NCBI GenBank assembly: GCA_036741695.1
Contig: DAINRU010000006.1
Location: forward strand, 1 to 64,000
Length of the DNA: 64,000 nt
Direction of reading: 5' to 3'
Source: JAFANK01 sp036741695
Lineage (GTDB): Bacteria; Vulcanimicrobiota; Vulcanimicrobiia; Eremiobacterales; Eremiobacteraceae
The position numbers and the translations under genes were made by a program. Positions within the stretch are counted from its first letter, which is position 1. Each line of letters opens with the position of its first letter. Of this stretch, positions 25,097 through 33,575 are shown piece after piece. The notes below the pieces were generated by a model. The model had not been told where the DNA came from, ran no database searches, and was given only the letters and a program-made list of their open reading frames with translations.

Positions 25097-26521
25097 GTGC
25101 GACGAACTTCGATTGTGGTCTTACTCTTTTTCCTCCTAGTCTCGACAACCGTTCCAGGTTCTAGCGCGTCAGCGGGGGCCTCGTCGTCGCCAACTCCGTC
25201 CGCGACAACATTGGATGTGGCGTCAGATCAGCAACTACTCGATCAACGCGTGAAGGATATGCCTGGAGTGGGCATTATCCTTGGGGTCATTGACGACGGC
25301 AAGACCACCGTGTATAAGGCGGGGACAAGCGGGACGAGCCGCCCGCTTGACGAGCACACGCTGTTCGAGATCGGTTCGGTTACCAAGACGTTCACGGCGA
25401 CGATTCTTGCGGAGATGGTGCTGGATCGAAGCGTTAATCTGGACGATCCCGTCGCACGGTACTTACCAGCGGATGCGCATGTTCCGTCACTTGATGGTAA
25501 GCAGATCACGCTCCTCAATCTTGCGACCCAACATTCTGGGCTGCCGCGCCTACCGACCAACCTTAGGCCCGCAGACCCGGGTGATCCCTACGCCGACTAC
25601 ACTATGGCGGATCTGTATCGCTTCTTGGACTCGTACACTCTAACCCGAGAACCTGGGGAACAGTTCGAATACTCCAACGTCGGTATTGGCCTGCTGGGCG
25701 ACGCGCTTGCTAACCGCGAACACGCATCCTACGCTCAATTGCTGAGAACTAGAGTGCTCTCTCGCCTCGTTATGAACGAGACCACGACATCGCTGACTCC
25801 GAATCTGCGGGATCGGCTGGCGGCCGCGCACGACGCTGACGGCGATCCCGTAAAGCCGTGGACCTTTCAGGCTATTGCACCAGCCGGAGCGGTCATCTCC
25901 TCGATGAGCGACATGCTCAAGTATCTCCGTGCCAACATGTGGCAAGGGCCACTAGCGAAGGTGTGTCTCTTCGCCCAAGAACCGCGTGAAACGCTTCCCG
26001 GTGCTCGCGTCGGATTGGTTTGGTTCACCGAGGACGTAACGGACATTGTATGGCACAACGGCTCAACCATCGGATATCAGGCTGCAATCGTGATTTCCCA
26101 GGATCACCAAAAAGGTGCAGTGGTGCTCACCAATGGCGGTATATCGCCGGACGACATCGCGATCCACGCAATCGACCCGGCCATCCCTGTTGCGCAAGTA
26201 CCTGCGTCGATCCAACTGGATGCGACGACGCTCGAATCGTATGTCGGTACATACGTCGGTCCAGATGACCTGACATTCACTGTGACGCACACCGATGACA
26301 GACTCATGGCTCAACTGAGCGGTCAAGACGCATATCGAATCTACCCGTCGAGCAAGGATCATTTCTTCTATCGCGTCGTTGACGCGCAAATCGACTTCAC
26401 GCGAGGGGTAGGTGGAGTGGTGAACGCCCTTGTTTTGCATCAGGGTGGCAAGGATCTGACTTTCGTCAATCAAGAAATAGCCGCGCCGCCCAGCGCGCCT
26501 TCCGTTTATCGCAGCCCTTGA
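25097..26521 (+). CDS. Serine hydrolase, class C beta-lactamase / penicillin-binding-protein-like
   Basis: 474 aa from GTG 25097, chosen because the signal peptide (SIVVLLFFLLVSTTVPGSSA) then starts at residue 5; ATG 24836 is the longer option. Catalytic motifs: SxxK is SVTK (94-97), YxN is YSN (192-194), and the third motif is probably HNG in VWHNGST. The C-terminal 120 residues (LESYVGTYVGPDDLTFTVTH) are a lipocalin-like DUF3471-type domain often seen in these hydrolases. Probably a periplasmic esterase or peptidase; beta-lactam resistance is not implied. Confidence 0.88.
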   Translation: MRRTSIVVLLFFLLVSTTVPGSSASAGASSSPTPSATTLDVASDQQLLDQRVKDMPGVGIILGVIDDGKTTVYKAGTSGTSRPLDEHTLFEIGSVTKTFTATILAEMVLDRSVNLDDPVARYLPADAHVPSLDGKQITLLNLATQHSGLPRLPTNLRPADPGDPYADYTMADLYRFLDSYTLTREPGEQFEYSNVGIGLLGDALANREHASYAQLLRTRVLSRLVMNETTTSLTPNLRDRLAAAHDADGDPVKPWTFQAIAPAGAVISSMSDMLKYLRANMWQGPLAKVCLFAQEPRETLPGARVGLVWFTEDVTDIVWHNGSTIGYQAAIVISQDHQKGAVVLTNGGISPDDIAIHAIDPAIPVAQVPASIQLDATTLESYVGTYVGPDDLTFTVTHTDDRLMAQLSGQDAYRIYPSSKDHFFYRVVDAQIDFTRGVGGVVNALVLHQGGKDLTFVNQEIAAPPSAPSVYRSP

Positions 26522-26973
26522 TTGCGGCTTCGGGGGATTTGTAGGACCTGTCATGCCTAGCGAGACGAAGTGAGGGCTGATCCCAAGGCAAAAGCCCTTG
26601 CTTCCTGCTCAGCCTCTGAGGGGGGGTCAGCGGTGCAGTCAGCCCTTCCCGCCGGGCGACCAGCGTCCGGAGCGAGCGGCCCGAGTCGGTTCATTGGTGC
26701 ACCCTCCAGAACATAATTTTACGGCGGCATCAACGTAACGCAGCGACGACTCGCCATCATCCAAGCAGATACAGGCGAGCTGCCCGAAGACCGACCCAGG
26801 CTCCCTCGGGTGTCGCGAACCAGAATGCTTTTTTGCAGATTGGGGGAGCCCATATTCTCGCCGGGGCCGACTCAGTGTGGGAGTTGTGTGGGAGTTCTAT
26901 TGCAGAACTTTGCATTTCGATACATTTTGGTGCATTCTTGGAACAAATGCTTTGCGTTGTAAAGAAAATCAAG
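26522..26973. other. Non-coding region beside tRNA-Asn
   Basis: About 450 bp with no convincing gene. It mixes a GC-rich half (26580-26690) with an AT-richer half (26820-26970), and includes GTGGGAGTT and GTGTGGGAGTT in tandem at 26876-26896. Open frames here have no family character. A decayed island edge next to a tRNA is possible. Confidence 0.4.
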
Positions 26974-27012
26974 GAGCCCGCAAACGCTCTGTTTATCGAA
27001 CGTTGCGGGCTC
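26974..27012 (-). terminator. Intrinsic terminator of tRNA-Asn
   Basis: Perfect 10-bp arms, GAGCCCGCAA (26974-26983) and TTGCGGGCTC (27003-27012). On the minus strand the stem is followed by CTTGATTTTCTTT. It begins 8 nt beyond the tRNA 3' end. Confidence 0.85.
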
Positions 27013-27020
27013 TTCTTTAA

Positions 27021-27096
27021 TGGCTCCCCGAGCTGGACTCGAACCAGCGACATTCTGATTAACAGTCAGACGCTCTACCAGCTGAGCTATCGGGGA
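27021..27096 (-). tRNA. tRNA-Asn (anticodon GTT)
   Basis: 76 nt cloverleaf on the minus strand: acceptor arms TCCCCGA and TCGGGGA, D-arm with AGCTCAGCTGGTAGAGC, anticodon loop CTGTTAA giving GTT, T-loop GGTTCGAGTCC, discriminator G and an encoded CCA end. A terminator follows. The accessory islet abuts its 3' end, the usual side for integration. Confidence 0.96.
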
Positions 27097-27216
27097 ATAT
27101 GAGCTGGACGATCATCCTATTTACCTGACTTTGCAGGTCCATCCTGCGGTTACGCCGCTGCTATCCTGACAAAAGTCCGGCACGGGCGAACGTGCGGGGT
27201 CTATCGTGTTACGAGA

Positions 27217-27241
27217 ACGGACCTAAAGGTCCGTTGCTTCA
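27217..27241 (+). repeat. Dispersed stem-loop repeat, copy 2
   Basis: Exact match to the 25-bp consensus (arms ACGGACCT and AGGTCCGT around AA, then TGCTTCA). It directly abuts the stop codon of the minus-strand F420-reductase-like gene. Confidence 0.88.
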
Positions 27242-27883
27242 TTAGCGGAGGAGTTTGAACGCGTGATGCCAGGTTCCCGTGCGATTGCCATAGAGCACCC
27301 AGATGATGCACATCGGCTCGAGCAAGCGCGCACCTTCGATGCCGCCGATATCGATCGCCGGCCAGCCAAACTGCTTGAGGAATCCGGTCACGGTCTTTTT
27401 CGCTTCATCGTCGTTGCCGGCGATGAACATGTCGGGTGGCCCGCCATCGAACTGCGGACGGAACATGTACTGATTGCCGACGATATTGAAGCACTTCACC
27501 ACCCGAGCGCCGGGCAGCCAGCGTTGAACCTGCTCGCCGGCGGAGTCGGTATGACCAAGCGCTAGACGAGGCGGTTTGTTCTCTTCGAAGATCAGCGGGT
27601 TGGTCGCATCGATGACCACCTTGCCCTCGAAGTTTTTTGGCCCGGCAAGCTTGAGGGCGTTCTCCGTCCCGCTCCATAAGGTGGCAACGACGAGCGCCTC
27701 GCCGTACTTCGCCGTTTGTTCAAAGGTGCCGGCAGACGCGGCTTTGCCGTTGTCAGTCACCCACTTCTTTACTTTGTCGCTGCTCGGTTCGCGCGTGCCG
27801 AGCATGACCTCGTGTCCGGCTGCGATAAATCCGCTGCCGAGCTTTTGACCGACGTCACCTGAGCCTAGGATGCCGATTTTCAC
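27242..27883 (-). CDS. NADPH:F420 oxidoreductase-like dinucleotide-binding protein
   Basis: 213 aa with an N-terminal Rossmann fold, KIGILGSGDVGQKLGSGF, and LGTREPS at the position that recognises the NADP phosphate. Later blocks VVATLWSGTENAL, VIDATNPLIF and VVKCFNIVGNQ match the NpdG/NADPH-dependent F420 reductase family. Members without F420 use other substrates, so F420 itself is not proven. The gene is a monocistron flanked on both sides by repeat copies in the same orientation (27217 and 27923). Confidence 0.85.
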   Translation of the reverse strand: MKIGILGSGDVGQKLGSGFIAAGHEVMLGTREPSSDKVKKWVTDNGKAASAGTFEQTAKYGEALVVATLWSGTENALKLAGPKNFEGKVVIDATNPLIFEENKPPRLALGHTDSAGEQVQRWLPGARVVKCFNIVGNQYMFRPQFDGGPPDMFIAGNDDEAKKTVTGFLKQFGWPAIDIGGIEGARLLEPMCIIWVLYGNRTGTWHHAFKLLR

Positions 27884-27922
27884 CTGTTCGTCCTCCTTTG
27901 CTGAGGCGGACCAGTTCCTTGA

Positions 27923-27947
27923 GCGGACCTAAAGGTCCGCTGCTTCA
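27923..27947 (+). repeat. Dispersed stem-loop repeat, copy 3 (compensated outer base pair)
   Basis: Same element, but the outer pair A-T has become G-C on both arms (GCGGACCT and AGGTCCGC), followed by TGCTTCA. It lies between two gene starts, the only copy not directly after a stop codon. Confidence 0.85.
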
Positions 27948-28001
27948 ATCTCTGCTGCCGAGACAGAGGGGCCAATTTCGCCGTTCGCATAACTACATGC
28001 C

Positions 28002-31000
28002 ATGCGCAGACATTCGCCTTTTGTGGTCGGTGTCGTGCTGGCCGCCTTCTTTATCATATCGTTGTGCGGCGCGGCGACGCACCGGCCAAAACCAACCCCA
28101 TCCCCGACACCCACACCCGACCCTTTGTTCGGGCGTTTGCATTGGCGAGAAGTGGGCCCGGCAGGTGCCGGGGGGCGCGTGGCCGCTGTCGCAGGCACCG
28201 CTGCGGATCCATTCCTCTATTATGTTGGCGCCGCAGGCGGCGGTGTGTGGAAGAGCGACGATGGCGGCGCCTCGTGGAATCCTGTCTTCAATAACCAACC
28301 GGTCGCCGCGATCGGTGCCGTCGCGATCGATCCCACGAACAAGGACGTCGTCTGGGTAGGCACCGGCGAGGCGAATCCGCGCAATGATGTCTCGTACGGC
28401 GATGGCGTCTACAAGTCCACTGACGGCGGTAAGACGTGGCATGACGTAGGCGTTAAGGGCGCGCGCCATATCGCGCGGATCGCCATCAATCCCAAGAACC
28501 CCAATATCGTGATCGTGGCCGCCTTCGGCGATTTTTTCGCAGACAATGTGAACGGCGGCGTGTGGCGTACGGCAGACGGCGGCCACACCTGGCAGCACAC
28601 GCTCTACGTCGGTCCGCAAACGGGCGCTTCCGATATTGCGATCGACCCAAAAAACCCTAATAACGTTTTCGCGGGGATGTGGCAGTTCCGCCGCGTGCCG
28701 TGGAGCTTCACGAGTGGCGGCCCTGATGATGGTCTGTTTCGTTCCTCAGACGGCGGCGCGACCTGGAGCCGGCTCACCGGGCACGGCTTGCCCGGCGGTC
28801 TCATGGGGCGCATCGGCCTTGCCATCGCGCCGAGCAATACACGGCGCGTCTACGCGCTCATCCAGTCTAAATCGGGAATATTGTGGCGCTCGGACGATGG
28901 CGGCGACACGTGGCGCCTGATGACCAACGATACGCTCGTCGACCAGCGCCCCTTCTATTTCACACATATCGCCGTCGATCCGTCGAACCCTGATCACGTC
29001 TACGGCGTGTCCGAGATGCTGTCGGAGAGCAAGAACGGCGGCAAGTCATTCAAGAAGATCGCCGATGAAGTCCACGTCGACTATCACGCGATCTGGATCG
29101 CGCCCAACAACCCCAAGCGGATCATTGTCGGTGAAGACGGCGGCTACGCGCTCAGCGTGAATGGTGGTGATACGTGGTCGTTCTGGGCCAACCTCTTGAT
29201 CGGGCAAGTCTATCACGTGGGGCTCGACGATCGCAATCCATACCACGTGTGCGCGCCGTTGCAGGACAACAACATCTTCTGCGGTCCATCCAACAGCCTC
29301 AGTCCTGACGGCATCCTCAATTCTTTTTGGCATGGGTTTACAGGCGGCGACGGCATGTGGGCCCTGCCGATTCCGAAGGACCCTCATCGCGTTTGGTTCG
29401 ACACTCAAAGCGGTTTCGTCGGGATCTTCGATGATCGCACCGGTCTTGAGCAATACCTGGCTCCCGTCTACACATCATCGGCCGCGGGCTTTGCACTCGA
29501 CGCTCAACCGTACCGCTTCAACTGGGATTCACCAATCGGGATCGCGCCGTGGGACCCGCATACCGCGTGGCTGGGAGGCAATGTCATCTTCCAGACGACG
29601 GACGACGGGGCTCACTGGACGGTCATTAGCCCGGATCTGACCCGCAACATCAAGGCCCACCAAAAACCTGCGGGTGGCCCGATCTCGCTTGACGTATCGA
29701 GCGCCGAATATTCCGATAACGCGCTGGACATCGAGGGCTCGCCTCTGGCCACAGGGGAGATTTGGGTCGGCACGGATGACGGGCTCGTGCAACTCACGCG
29801 CGACAATGGCCAGCATTGGAGCAACGTCACGCCGAGCGGCGTGCCCGAGCTCGCACGTGTCGAGACGGTCGCACCCTCGCCCCTGCACGACGGCACGGCC
29901 TATGCCATCTTCGACGACCATCGATCCGGGAATTATCGCCCGTACCTCTACGTCACGTCGGATTTCGGGGCAACCTGGCGCAAGATCACAAACGGCCTTC
30001 CCCAGGACCAGTACGTGCGCACGGTGCGGCCCGATATCCACAATTCGGACGTTCTCTACGCCGGCACCGAAGAGGGGGCGTGGATCTCCCTTGACCGGGG
30101 CGGCTATTGGCGAAGCCTCAAGCTCAATCTGCCGTCCGTTTCGGTCCGCGATATCCGCATGCAGCCGACGTTTGATGATCTTGTCATCGCGACCCATGGA
30201 CGGGGTCTGTGGATCTTAGATGACGTGCAACCCATCCAAGGTCTTCGCCAGGCGCAGGCGACCGGCATCGAACTCTTCCCCCTGCGTACGGCCTACGAAT
30301 ATCACGAGCACAGCGACATCGAAGATATGTACACCTGGTACTCCGCTCCCAATCCTCCACGCGGTGCCATCATCACCTATTATCAATCATCCCCGGCGAA
30401 GGCAACGCCGCTCGTCCGCATCGTCGACGCTCAGGGAACCGTCATTCGTACCATCAGCGGCACTCGCACGGTCAAGGGTAAGGAAATGCCGCTCGTCAGC
30501 AACGATCGTGGCCTCAATCGCGTGGTCTGGGATTTTCGCGAGAATGGCCCCGTGCGGTGGATGGGCGCGCCCAACGAAGAATCTCGCGGTCCAAAAGCTG
30601 GGGCGCAGATGCCGCCTGGGAGCTACACAGTGCGGCTGGCCACCGGCAACCGCGTGCTTAGCCAGACCGTTGAGGTCCGGCCAGATCCACGCCTATCATT
30701 CACGCAAGCAGATTATCAAGCGCAATATGAGTTCCAGCACAAGTATTTCCAGGAGTACTCAAACGTCGACATCGCGCTCAATTCTCTTGACGCCGTCAAG
30801 AAGGGTTTGGTACACGTGCTACCGGCGCTGCGCGCGGGTGGATCGCCATCCGCCGCGACGCTCGCGACGGCGCAGGACGTGTCGCGCGCGCGGGATCGGC
30901 TGTTCGGGCAGCTCACCGCGAATTTCCACAACGATGAGGACTCGATCGAGCGCCCGGGAGCCCTTCGCGAAGAACTAGAGGGGCTCCAGCAGTTCCCGAC

Positions 31001-31166
31001 ACCACCGCTACCGCCATTGATCGCATTCGCGGCGACGCTGGACGTGCAATACCACGATGCCATGCGGGCATACGGCGCGTTAACAACTTCCGTGGCGACA
31101 CTCAACAGCGCTCTCAAAGCAGCGGGCGTCAAGGAAATCCCGGTCCCACGCACGGTGACGCCCTAA
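28002..31166 (+). CDS. Large secreted Asp-box (VPS10/BNR) protein
   Basis: 1054 aa. Signal peptide (FVVGVVLAAFFIISLCGA) and a Pro/Thr linker, then about 650 residues of beta-propeller with Asp boxes SDDGGASW, STDGGKTW, TADGGHTW, SSDGGATW and SDDGGDTW. A C-terminal part (from about residue 760) has an Ig-like segment and a helical tail (QAQYEFQHKYFQEYSNVD). Length and order match the large glycosyl-hydrolase-annotated proteins of Acidobacteria and relatives, whose activity is unproven. No clear operon partners. Confidence 0.85.
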   Translation: MRRHSPFVVGVVLAAFFIISLCGAATHRPKPTPSPTPTPDPLFGRLHWREVGPAGAGGRVAAVAGTAADPFLYYVGAAGGGVWKSDDGGASWNPVFNNQPVAAIGAVAIDPTNKDVVWVGTGEANPRNDVSYGDGVYKSTDGGKTWHDVGVKGARHIARIAINPKNPNIVIVAAFGDFFADNVNGGVWRTADGGHTWQHTLYVGPQTGASDIAIDPKNPNNVFAGMWQFRRVPWSFTSGGPDDGLFRSSDGGATWSRLTGHGLPGGLMGRIGLAIAPSNTRRVYALIQSKSGILWRSDDGGDTWRLMTNDTLVDQRPFYFTHIAVDPSNPDHVYGVSEMLSESKNGGKSFKKIADEVHVDYHAIWIAPNNPKRIIVGEDGGYALSVNGGDTWSFWANLLIGQVYHVGLDDRNPYHVCAPLQDNNIFCGPSNSLSPDGILNSFWHGFTGGDGMWALPIPKDPHRVWFDTQSGFVGIFDDRTGLEQYLAPVYTSSAAGFALDAQPYRFNWDSPIGIAPWDPHTAWLGGNVIFQTTDDGAHWTVISPDLTRNIKAHQKPAGGPISLDVSSAEYSDNALDIEGSPLATGEIWVGTDDGLVQLTRDNGQHWSNVTPSGVPELARVETVAPSPLHDGTAYAIFDDHRSGNYRPYLYVTSDFGATWRKITNGLPQDQYVRTVRPDIHNSDVLYAGTEEGAWISLDRGGYWRSLKLNLPSVSVRDIRMQPTFDDLVIATHGRGLWILDDVQPIQGLRQAQATGIELFPLRTAYEYHEHSDIEDMYTWYSAPNPPRGAIITYYQSSPAKATPLVRIVDAQGTVIRTISGTRTVKGKEMPLVSNDRGLNRVVWDFRENGPVRWMGAPNEESRGPKAGAQMPPGSYTVRLATGNRVLSQTVEVRPDPRLSFTQADYQAQYEFQHKYFQEYSNVDIALNSLDAVKKGLVHVLPALRAGGSPSAATLATAQDVSRARDRLFGQLTANFHNDEDSIERPGALREELEGLQQFPTPPLPPLIAFAATLDVQYHDAMRAYGALTTSVATLNSALKAAGVKEIPVPRTVTP

Positions 31167-31177
31167 GCCAACAGTTG

Positions 31178-31196
31178 GCCACCGCTATAGGGTGGC
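31178..31196. terminator. Hairpin between convergent genes
   Basis: Arms GCCACC and GGTGGC around a seven-base loop, overlapping the hemY stop codon and 12 nt beyond the Asp-box gene stop. It could slow polymerase in both directions; no T-run. Confidence 0.3.
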
Positions 31197-32546
31197 GGCG
31201 ACCTCGCGCGCGCGCTTGATGCAGTCGGGGACCGAAGGGCCGCTCAGATAGTTGCCAGCAAGGCGGACGTTGGGCAAGCGGGCAACGCCTGCCTCGATTG
31301 TTCGCAGTCGCTCAGCGTGACCCAGGTTGTATTGTGGGATCGCTTCCTGCCAGCGAAAGCCAGCGACGATGTGCGGTGCAGCGTCCTTGAGCTTCAGCGT
31401 GCGTTTCAGATCGTTGTGGACTGCTCGTGCCAGCTCCTCATCCGTCCGCCCCGCGACGCTTGGGTCCGTCGCTCCGCCGAGAAACGACGTCACGAGCACC
31501 TCATTCGGCGGGCAGCGGTCATCGAACATCGCAGAATTCCAGACGCAGCCCAGGATGCTCAGGCCCTCGCGCCGCGCGGCGAGGAACCCAAAGCCGCTCA
31601 GCGGCACGCCGATGGCATCGCGCGGATATGCCATGGCGATCTGCACGACGGTCGGATGCTCGATCGCGCGCAGCGCCGCTGCTGCCGCTGGCTCCAGCGG
31701 GTCGAGCAGGTCGGCCGTCACCCGCGCCGGCGTCGCAATGACGATCGTCTTTGCGATGACGCGCTGGGCGGGATGTCCGGCCACGAGCAGCTCCATCCAC
31801 TGCCCACGCTGCCACATCGCCTCCACCTTTGCGTTCACGGTGAAATCCGATCCGAGGCGGGCGGCGAGCGCGCGCGGGAGCATGTCGTTGCCGCCGCGGA
31901 ACCCGACGCTCTGACGTCGTGGTCTGGGCTGGGCGCCATTTGCGCCGCCGCGTTGTGCCATAGCGCCGCGCAGAATGCTGCCATGCTCGCGCTCGAATTC
32001 GGCCATCATGGGAAAGGCGCTGCGCACCGAGAGCTGCGCCGCGTCGCCGGCGAAGATGCCCGCCACGAATGGCGCGACCATGTTCTCAAGCACAGCTCGC
32101 CCGGCTCGTCTCGTGACGAACGAGGCCACCGATTCATCGCCGGCGGTACTTTTTTCGACGAGCAGATCCCCCACAACACGTAGTTTGGCTAGCGGAGACA
32201 AGAGCGGCGTGGCGATGAGGGTCTGGGGCGAGCGCGGTGTGGCCATCAGTCGTCCATGATGATAGATGTAGGCCGTCGACGCCGCGGGTGATGCCGGCAC
32301 CATAAGCTGTTCCAGCTGTGCATCGCGCACCAACTGTAAAAAAGCGTCAGAGACGAGAAAGCTTTGCGGTCCGCCATCGGCGATATAATGCCCGCTGCGC
32401 ATCGTCGTGATGCTGCCGCCGACATCGGGCGAGGCCTCGAACAGCGCCACCGAGCGCCCCTTCGCTTTGGCCCAAAATGCGCACGCCAGGCCGGAGATGC
32501 CACCGCCGATGACGGCGACGTCGATCGGCTCGAACCCCTCGCTCAC
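31185..32546 (-). CDS. hemY: Protoporphyrinogen/coproporphyrinogen oxidase
   Basis: 453 aa FAD enzyme. The N-terminal dinucleotide motif is DVAVIGGGISGLACAFWAK, followed by FEASPDVGGSI; the C-terminal FAD end is RLAGNYLSGPSVPDCIKRA. It oxidises protoporphyrinogen IX, or coproporphyrinogen III in the branch of many Gram-positives. Start GTG 32546 overlaps the hemH TGA in GTGA; the longer frame to 32627 is inside hemH. Last gene of hemE-hemH-hemY. Confidence 0.9.
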   Translation of the reverse strand: MSEGFEPIDVAVIGGGISGLACAFWAKAKGRSVALFEASPDVGGSITTMRSGHYIADGGPQSFLVSDAFLQLVRDAQLEQLMVPASPAASTAYIYHHGRLMATPRSPQTLIATPLLSPLAKLRVVGDLLVEKSTAGDESVASFVTRRAGRAVLENMVAPFVAGIFAGDAAQLSVRSAFPMMAEFEREHGSILRGAMAQRGGANGAQPRPRRQSVGFRGGNDMLPRALAARLGSDFTVNAKVEAMWQRGQWMELLVAGHPAQRVIAKTIVIATPARVTADLLDPLEPAAAAALRAIEHPTVVQIAMAYPRDAIGVPLSGFGFLAARREGLSILGCVWNSAMFDDRCPPNEVLVTSFLGGATDPSVAGRTDEELARAVHNDLKRTLKLKDAAPHIVAGFRWQEAIPQYNLGHAERLRTIEAGVARLPNVRLAGNYLSGPSVPDCIKRAREVAATL

Positions 32547-33565
32547 GTCGCCGCAGGGATGAGCGGGGTCATGGTGATGGCCTTCTCGGCTTGATTCGCC
32601 AGACAGGCGATATACGATGGGTGGCACTTGATCGCGCAGGCACGATAGAACTCCGTGATGCCGTTGCGCCGCGCGATGGCGCCGTATTGGATGTCGATCT
32701 CATTGAGGGTCTCGACGTGCTCGGACACAAACGCGATCGGTACGACGCACACGGCTTTGGCACCGGAACGGCCGAGCTCGCGGATCAGCTTGTCCGATGC
32801 CGGTTCCAGCCATCGTTGCGGACCGAGTCTGCTCTGAAAGGAGGTGTGCACCGGGCCCGGGTGCCGCAGCAGCGCGCTCGCCGCCGCGACCGTGCGCTGC
32901 ACGTGTCCGAGATATGGATCGCCGCCCTCGATATACGACACGGGCAAGCCGTGCGCAGAGAACACGAGGTGCACGTCCGCTGCTGGGGCTGAGAACGCGC
33001 GGAGCGCACGCTTGGTGACGTCGACGAGCGCCGCGATGTAGTCGGGATCTTCGCAGTACTCGTCGATAGCGGTGGTCTCGGGATGGTAGTTAAGGGCATC
33101 CATCGCGTTCTTGAGCCCGGTCAAGCCCGAGAGCGTGGTGCTGAACGAGTATTGAGGGAAGAGCCCGATGATGATAAGACGGGTCAGGCCGGCATCGCGC
33201 GCTGCGCGCATCGCGGCCACGGAGTTGGGCTGCGAGTGGCGCATGGCGACGAGCACCTGCATGGGGCGCCCGCGGCGATGCAGCTCCTGTTCGAGCGCAC
33301 GCGCTTGCGCTTCGGTCTGCCCACGGATCGGTGAACCGCCGCCGATCGAGGCATACAGTTTGCGGCTATACGGCGCGCGCGCGGTGGACAGCGACCACGC
33401 GAACGCGCGCTGCAATGGCTTCAACCATGCCGGCAGCCTGATGAGATCGGGGTCGGAGAAAAAACTCTGCAGATACGAGCGCACCGAGGCGAGATTGTCC
33501 GGTCCGCCCACCTGGGTGAGAACGATGCCTGTCTGTCCTTGCCCTGCCGCGCCATTGCCGCTCAT
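32543..33565 (-). CDS. hemH: Ferrochelatase
   Basis: 340 aa. Inserts Fe2+ into the porphyrin. Family blocks: VAMRHSQPNSV, LIIIGLFPQYSFSTT, VFSAHGLPVSYIEGGDPY with the catalytic His, and FVSEHVETLNEIDIQY with the conserved Glu residues. Start ATG 33565 (MSGNGAAGQGQTGIVL) lies 10 bp after hemE; the frame upstream to 33718 overlaps hemE. No C-terminal [2Fe-2S] extension. The order hemE-hemH-hemY is the common one for this pathway. Confidence 0.9.
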   Translation of the reverse strand: MSGNGAAGQGQTGIVLTQVGGPDNLASVRSYLQSFFSDPDLIRLPAWLKPLQRAFAWSLSTARAPYSRKLYASIGGGSPIRGQTEAQARALEQELHRRGRPMQVLVAMRHSQPNSVAAMRAARDAGLTRLIIIGLFPQYSFSTTLSGLTGLKNAMDALNYHPETTAIDEYCEDPDYIAALVDVTKRALRAFSAPAADVHLVFSAHGLPVSYIEGGDPYLGHVQRTVAAASALLRHPGPVHTSFQSRLGPQRWLEPASDKLIRELGRSGAKAVCVVPIAFVSEHVETLNEIDIQYGAIARRNGITEFYRACAIKCHPSYIACLANQAEKAITMTPLIPAAT

Positions 33566-33575
33566 GATGTCTGCA

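Noticed and set aside
25097..26521. Beta-lactam resistance gene
   Set aside because: The motifs fit class C-like serine hydrolases in general, and the C-terminal lipocalin-like domain is typical of esterase/peptidase members, not of AmpC.
26876..27020. Integration attachment site beside tRNA-Asn
   Set aside because: No convincing second copy of the tRNA 3' end and no integrase gene found.
26757..27053. 98-aa minus-strand ORF starting SLVRVQLGEP
   Set aside because: Its N-terminus is the antisense-frame translation of tRNA-Asn, a well-known artefact; the rest has no family character.
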